From Nevskia sp043781855 (lineage in GTDB: Bacteria > Pseudomonadota > Gammaproteobacteria > Nevskiales > Nevskiaceae): a stretch of DNA of 26,794 nt. A model generated the notes under the pieces. It saw only the letters and a program-made list of their open reading frames with translations. It ran no database searches and was not told where the DNA came from. A program made the position numbers and the translations under genes. Numbering within the stretch: the first letter of the stretch is position 1; each line of letters begins with the position of its first letter. Below, one piece after another: positions 23,478-26,794 of the stretch. Location: NCBI GenBank assembly GCA_043781855.1, contig JAYWBB010000140.1, positions 1 to 26,794 of the forward strand. The letters run 5' to 3'.

Positions 23478-24497
23478 ATGAAAGTCCTTGGTCTCGAAAC
23501 CTCCTGCGACGAAACCGCCGCCGCCATTTACGACGGCGAGCGCGGCCTGCTTGCCCATGTGCTGCACAGCCAGGCCGCGATGCACGCCGAGTATGGCGGC
23601 GTGGTGCCGGAGCTGGCGGCGCGCGACCATGTCGGCCGCATTCACGCGCTGGTCGCAGCGGTGCTGGCGGAAGCCGGATTGACGCCAGCGAACATCGACG
23701 GGATTGCCTATACCGCCGGTCCCGGCCTGATCGGCGCGCTGCTGGTCGGCGGCGCTTTTGCGGCCGGCCTGTCGGCGGCGCTCGGCGTGCCGCTGCTCGC
23801 CGTGCACCATCTCGAAGGCCATCTGCTGGCGCCGATGCTCGAAGCCCGTCGTCCGGAGTTCCCGTTCGTAGCACTCTTGGTATCCGGCGGTCACACGATG
23901 CTCGTGCGCGTCGACGGAGTGGGGCGCTACGACATCCTCGGCGAAACGCTCGACGACGCTGCCGGCGAGGCCTTCGACAAAACCGCGAAGGCGCTGGGGC
24001 TGCCTTATCCCGGCGGCCCCGAACTCGCGAAGCTCGCCGAGCGCGGCCATACCGGCGTCTTCCGGTTTTCACGGCCGATGACCGATCGCCCCGGCCTCGA
24101 CTTCAGCTTCAGCGGCCTCAAGACCGCCGTGCTGACCGCACTGCCGCGCGCGACCGACGAACAGGCGAAGGCCGATCTCGCACGCGCCTTCGAGGAGGCC
24201 GTGACCGACACGCTCGCGATCAAGTGTGAACGTGCACTCGACAGCACCGGCCTGACACGACTCGTTGTCGCCGGCGGCGTCGGCGCCAACAAGCGGCTGC
24301 GCGCGCGCCTTGCCACTGCGGCCGAAATACGCGGCGCAGAACTGTATTTCCCCCGACCCGAGTTCTGCACCGACAACGCCGCGATGATCGCGTACGCCGG
24401 CTGGGCCCGGCTGTCGGCCGGCGAAGCGGCGGCCGGCCTGCCGGCGCGCGCGCGCTGGCCGTTGCACGAACTCAAAGCCCCGGCTGCCGCTGCCTGA
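23478..24497 (+). CDS. tsaD: tRNA threonylcarbamoyladenosine synthase subunit TsaD
   Basis: 339 residues, essential in many bacteria. With TsaB and TsaE it transfers the threonylcarbamoyl group to A37 of ANN-reading tRNAs. Motifs: LGLETSCDETAAAIYD at the N-terminus, EYGGVVPELAARDH, the metal-binding VHHLEGHLLAPM (His111, His115), FPFVALLVSGGHT and the late ligand in FCTDNAAMIA. The ASKHA-fold length is normal. It is divergent from rpsU, a frequent gammaproteobacterial arrangement, and is followed by folB after 13 bases. Confidence 0.97.
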   Translation: MKVLGLETSCDETAAAIYDGERGLLAHVLHSQAAMHAEYGGVVPELAARDHVGRIHALVAAVLAEAGLTPANIDGIAYTAGPGLIGALLVGGAFAAGLSAALGVPLLAVHHLEGHLLAPMLEARRPEFPFVALLVSGGHTMLVRVDGVGRYDILGETLDDAAGEAFDKTAKALGLPYPGGPELAKLAERGHTGVFRFSRPMTDRPGLDFSFSGLKTAVLTALPRATDEQAKADLARAFEEAVTDTLAIKCERALDSTGLTRLVVAGGVGANKRLRARLATAAEIRGAELYFPRPEFCTDNAAMIAYAGWARLSAGEAAAGLPARARWPLHELKAPAAAA

Positions 24498-24510
24498 ACG
24501 ATCCCGATCC

Positions 24511-24891
24511 ATGCTCATCGACACCGTCTTCATCAACCAGCTCCGGATCGAAACGATCATCGGCGTCCACGCCTGGGAGCAGCACGCGCCGAGGCCGCTG
24601 TTGCTCGATATCGAACTCGGAATGGATAGTCGCGCTGCCGCCGCGTCCGATCTGATTGGCGATGCGGTCGATTACAAGGCGGTTGCCGATGCGATCAACG
24701 AACTGACTGCGGCGCGGCAGTTCAAGCTGCTCGAAACGCTGGCCGAAGCCGCCGCGCAAAGGTTGTTCGAGCGCTTTCCGATCCAGACGCTGCGGCTCGC
24801 GATCGGCAAGCCGGGTGCCGTGCCCGAGGCGCTGACCGTAGGTGTGCGGATCGAGCGGCGGCGCGAGGATTACGCAGTCTGCGGGCGTTGA
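24511..24891 (+). CDS. folB: Dihydroneopterin aldolase
   Basis: 126 residues. Converts 7,8-dihydroneopterin to 6-hydroxymethyl-dihydropterin and glycolaldehyde in folate synthesis. Family motifs: LRIETIIGVHAWEQ near the N-terminus, GDAVDYKAVADAI in the middle, FKLLETLAEAAAQRLF and LRLAIGKPGAVPEA near the end (with the conserved Lys). It probably shares a transcript with tsaD, as in other gammaproteobacteria. The AT-rich stretch begins soon after its stop. Confidence 0.95.
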   Translation: MLIDTVFINQLRIETIIGVHAWEQHAPRPLLLDIELGMDSRAAAASDLIGDAVDYKAVADAINELTAARQFKLLETLAEAAAQRLFERFPIQTLRLAIGKPGAVPEALTVGVRIERRREDYAVCGR

Positions 24892-24992
24892 CGGTTCGCG
24901 TCGTCTTCACGCTAGAAATTAAATCAATATTGCTACATGATTCGATTCTCACCATAAATAGTTTGACTTTAGAAATTAATTTATCAAGTAAA

Positions 24993-25021
24993 TTGAATCA
25001 TTTGTCATGTCAATTTATAAA
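24993..25021 (+). promoter_or_regulatory. Sigma-70-like promoter upstream of the DHOR gene
   Basis: TTGAAT (24993-24998), a 17-base spacer and TATAAA (25016-25021) match sigma-70 elements well, but AT-rich DNA yields such matches by chance. Initiation near 25028 would give a leader of about 250 bases. Confidence 0.5.
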
Positions 25022-25063
25022 ATAAATCAAATTATCTTTCGACAAGGTCGAGGTGCAAACAAA

Positions 25064-25079
25064 TCTGGAATATTCCAGA
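25064..25079. promoter_or_regulatory. Perfect 16-bp palindrome, possible operator
   Basis: TCTGGAATATTCCAGA is fully symmetric, with no unpaired centre. It lies about 36 bases after the predicted start of transcription. A perfect palindrome with no loop suits a dimeric DNA-binding protein better than an RNA hairpin. No matching regulator gene is in the window. Confidence 0.45.
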
Positions 25080-25277
25080 ACGGTCGTTTGTCTTGCTCCT
25101 TTGAGGGGTCACGTTGGCGCGCTGGAATAAAGCGTCTCCAAGGTTTGAATGTTCGTCAGGCGAAGCGGGGGCATCGGCTTTCCGCGTGGCTTGAAAGTTT
25201 TGGGGACGCAGGTGGTTTTCGTTGCGCTAAGTAGTCGATCTCGAAAAGCGGCAACTCAACCAACTGGGGAAATTTTC

Positions 25278-26794
25278 ATGTCCATGAAGAATCTAACCGG
25301 CCAGCACGCGATCGATAAAAAATCGTTCAGGCGAACTGGGCCGGCATGCGTTGTCTTCGTTTTATCCTTGATGGCGGCATCGGCGAGTGCACAGACCGAC
25401 CGCAATGGTCCACGAGATCCGGGTCTTCGTGGCGGGGCACCGGGCGGTGGTTTCCCGATCTTCATCGGCCCAGACCAGAGCAACGAGAAATTGCTGTTCA
25501 CCGAGGGCCAGTTCCGCGCCACGGAACTGGAGGCGACCTGCGAAACCTGCTCGGATATCATCCCCGGCTCGCCGAGCGGTCAGCCGCCATTGCTGCAAAC
25601 CATCACCAACTCGGCCGGTCTCGGCGCACGCTTCAACGGCGATCAGTGCGCGGTCTGCCACAGTCAGCCGGGCATTGGCGGTTCGGGCGGTTTCCTCGTG
25701 CCGAATCCGGAGGAAGCGAACCGCGACCCGAGTCTTGCGCAGCAGCCGGAGAATCCGATGTTCCGGCTGATTCCGAGGCGGAGAGGTGAAACCAACGTCA
25801 CCCCTTCGTTCATCAAGCAATTCGGCCCGATTCTCGAAGCGCGCTTCAAATTCAACGCCGATGGCACGCGGGATGGCGGCGTCCACCAGTTGTTCACAGT
25901 AGTCGGACGCACTGACGATCCGGGCAACTTCGCCTGCCAGATCAGCCAACCGGATTTCGCGACGCAGCTACAACACAACAACCTGTCGTTCCGGCTGCCG
26001 TTGCAACTGTTCGGTCTGGGTCTCATCGACACGGTCCAGGACAACGAAATCCTGGCCCGCCATGACGCCAGCGCCGCCGTTCGTGCCCATTTCGGCATCC
26101 AGGGCCATCCCAACCGTTCCGGCAATGACAGCACGATTACGCGTTTTGGCTGGAAGGCGCAGAACAAGTCGCTGACCGTATTCGCGGGCGAGGCCTACAA
26201 CGTCGAAATGGGCGTCACCAACGAGCTGTTTCCGCAGGCCGTTGATGAAACCCCGTCATGCAATGTCGGCAAGCCGCATCCAAACGACGTCACGCGTACC
26301 GCCAAGAATGACCTCACATTTGACGGTTTCAACAACCCGCTGCATGAGTTCGCGGACTGGATGCAGTTCACGTTCTGGATGCGCTTCCTCGATGCGCCGC
26401 AACCGGCGGTGCTACCGCAGGATCAGGCGGTAGTGGCGCTGCGCGGTCGTCAGGTGTTCGAGAATGCCGGTTGTGCGGCCTGCCATACGCCGCAGATGAA
26501 GACGGCTGCCACGACCCAAACTCCGACGCTGGCAAACAAGGACGTCAACCTTTTTTCGGACCTGCTGGTGCATCACATGGGTGCGAATCTGGCCGACAAC
26601 ATCATCCAGGGTGCAGCCGACGTCGACGAGTTCCGCACGACACCGCTCTGGGGTGTGGGCCAGCGCCGGTTCTTCATGCACGACGGACGGACCAGCGATC
26701 TGGTGCAGGCGATCCGCGCGCATGTGTCGCAGGCGACGTCAGCAAATGCGCAGACCAGGCTGCCGGCGCTTCCCGCTTCGGAGGCGAACCTGTC
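25278..26794 (+). CDS. Di-haem oxidoreductase (DHOR/DUF1111 family), cut by the window end
   Basis: 505 codons, open to the last base; the 3' end is outside. GGGGAA lies six bases before the ATG. A signal peptide ends near ASASAQT (about 39), so the protein is periplasmic. Two c-type haem sites are seen: CAVCH (124-128) within GARFNGDQCAVCHSQPGIGG, and CAACH (399-403) after GRQVFENAG. DHOR-family segments include LSFRLPLQLFGLGLIDTV, TRFGWKAQNKSLTVFAGEAY, EMGVTNELFP and TPLWGVGQRRFFMHDGR. An extra CETC (88-91) lacks the haem His. Members are MauG/peroxidase-like; the substrate here is unknown. The AT-rich leader precedes it. Confidence 0.92.
   Translation, partial: MSMKNLTGQHAIDKKSFRRTGPACVVFVLSLMAASASAQTDRNGPRDPGLRGGAPGGGFPIFIGPDQSNEKLLFTEGQFRATELEATCETCSDIIPGSPSGQPPLLQTITNSAGLGARFNGDQCAVCHSQPGIGGSGGFLVPNPEEANRDPSLAQQPENPMFRLIPRRRGETNVTPSFIKQFGPILEARFKFNADGTRDGGVHQLFTVVGRTDDPGNFACQISQPDFATQLQHNNLSFRLPLQLFGLGLIDTVQDNEILARHDASAAVRAHFGIQGHPNRSGNDSTITRFGWKAQNKSLTVFAGEAYNVEMGVTNELFPQAVDETPSCNVGKPHPNDVTRTAKNDLTFDGFNNPLHEFADWMQFTFWMRFLDAPQPAVLPQDQAVVALRGRQVFENAGCAACHTPQMKTAATTQTPTLANKDVNLFSDLLVHHMGANLADNIIQGAADVDEFRTTPLWGVGQRRFFMHDGRTSDLVQAIRAHVSQATSANAQTRLPALPASEANL

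Larger units (their letters stand above)
24892..25277 (+). other. AT-rich intergenic region with regulatory-looking elements
   Basis: From about 24912 to 25040 the DNA is mostly A and T, unlike the GC-rich neighbours. It holds a direct repeat, TAGAAATTAA (24913-24922 and 24970-24979), and a near-perfect inverted pair, TGATTCGATT (24938-24947) and AATTGAATCA (24991-25000). A promoter-like sequence, a 16-bp palindrome and a long leader of about 250 bases follow. A 75-codon frame at 25007-25234 starts before the predicted transcription start and looks unlike a protein, so I do not call it. The region may be a promoter zone bound by AT-specific proteins, or a foreign scrap. Confidence 0.6.

Noticed and set aside
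25007..25234. A 75-codon plus-strand ORF in the AT-rich gap
   Set aside because: Its start precedes the predicted transcription start, its composition shifts abruptly within the frame, and no family or ribosome site is visible.
25150..25260. GGGGACGCAGG near a GAAA sequence, reminiscent of a cyclic-di-GMP (GEMM) riboswitch
   Set aside because: Only a few bases of the core fit. The paired stems and the second conserved arm could not be found; a covariance-model search would decide.

Overview
The window looks like a chromosomal segment of a high-GC gammaproteobacterium. SecB, the EnvC/CtpA and rhodanese-GrxC-SecB-GpsA neighbourhoods, the AmpD-AmpE pair, a 613-residue RpoD and the rpsU-yqeY-dnaG-rpoD block all point that way. 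Gene order and protein style suggest the Xanthomonadales/Nevskiales side of the class. This is inference; no 16S gene is present to settle it.

Layout. 1-321: a possible gene tail, an intergenic palindromic element and the ctpA terminator. 322-3016 (minus): envC then ctpA, for cell-wall remodelling. 3099-5344 (plus): a conserved redox/export/lipid block of rhodanese, glutaredoxin, SecB and GpsA. 5431-5950: a small DUF433/DUF5615 pair resembling a toxin-antitoxin module. 5958-6851: a membrane fatty-acid-hydroxylase/sterol-desaturase-type protein. 6770-12975: a surface-glycan cluster with three GT9 (heptosyltransferase-like) genes, one GT2, one WbsX/GH99-like protein and one SAM methyltransferase. 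12942-13850: trmL and a small exported protein. 13851-13988: REP-like hairpins. 14020-16767 (minus): a large M16 zinc-protease lipoprotein. 16810-18293: ampD-ampE (peptidoglycan recycling). 18356-23351 (minus): the macromolecular-synthesis genes rpsU, yqeY, dnaG and rpoD, split by a plus-strand ORF between dnaG and rpoD. 23478-24891 (plus): tsaD-folB. 24892-25277: a strikingly AT-rich, regulatory-looking stretch. 25278-end: a di-haem oxidoreductase (DHOR/DUF1111) gene cut by the window edge.

Most of the window is conserved housekeeping. The points most worth a second look are these: DnaG has lost all four zinc-finger ligands; an opposite-strand gene sits inside the dnaG-rpoD junction; exchangeable hairpins lie between rpsU and yqeY; the glycan cluster has tandem-duplicated GT9 genes; two convergent gene pairs overlap in their coding ends; and the AT-rich leader before the DHOR gene carries a promoter-like sequence and a perfect 16-bp palindrome. 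I found no clearly novel multi-gene defence or mobile system.
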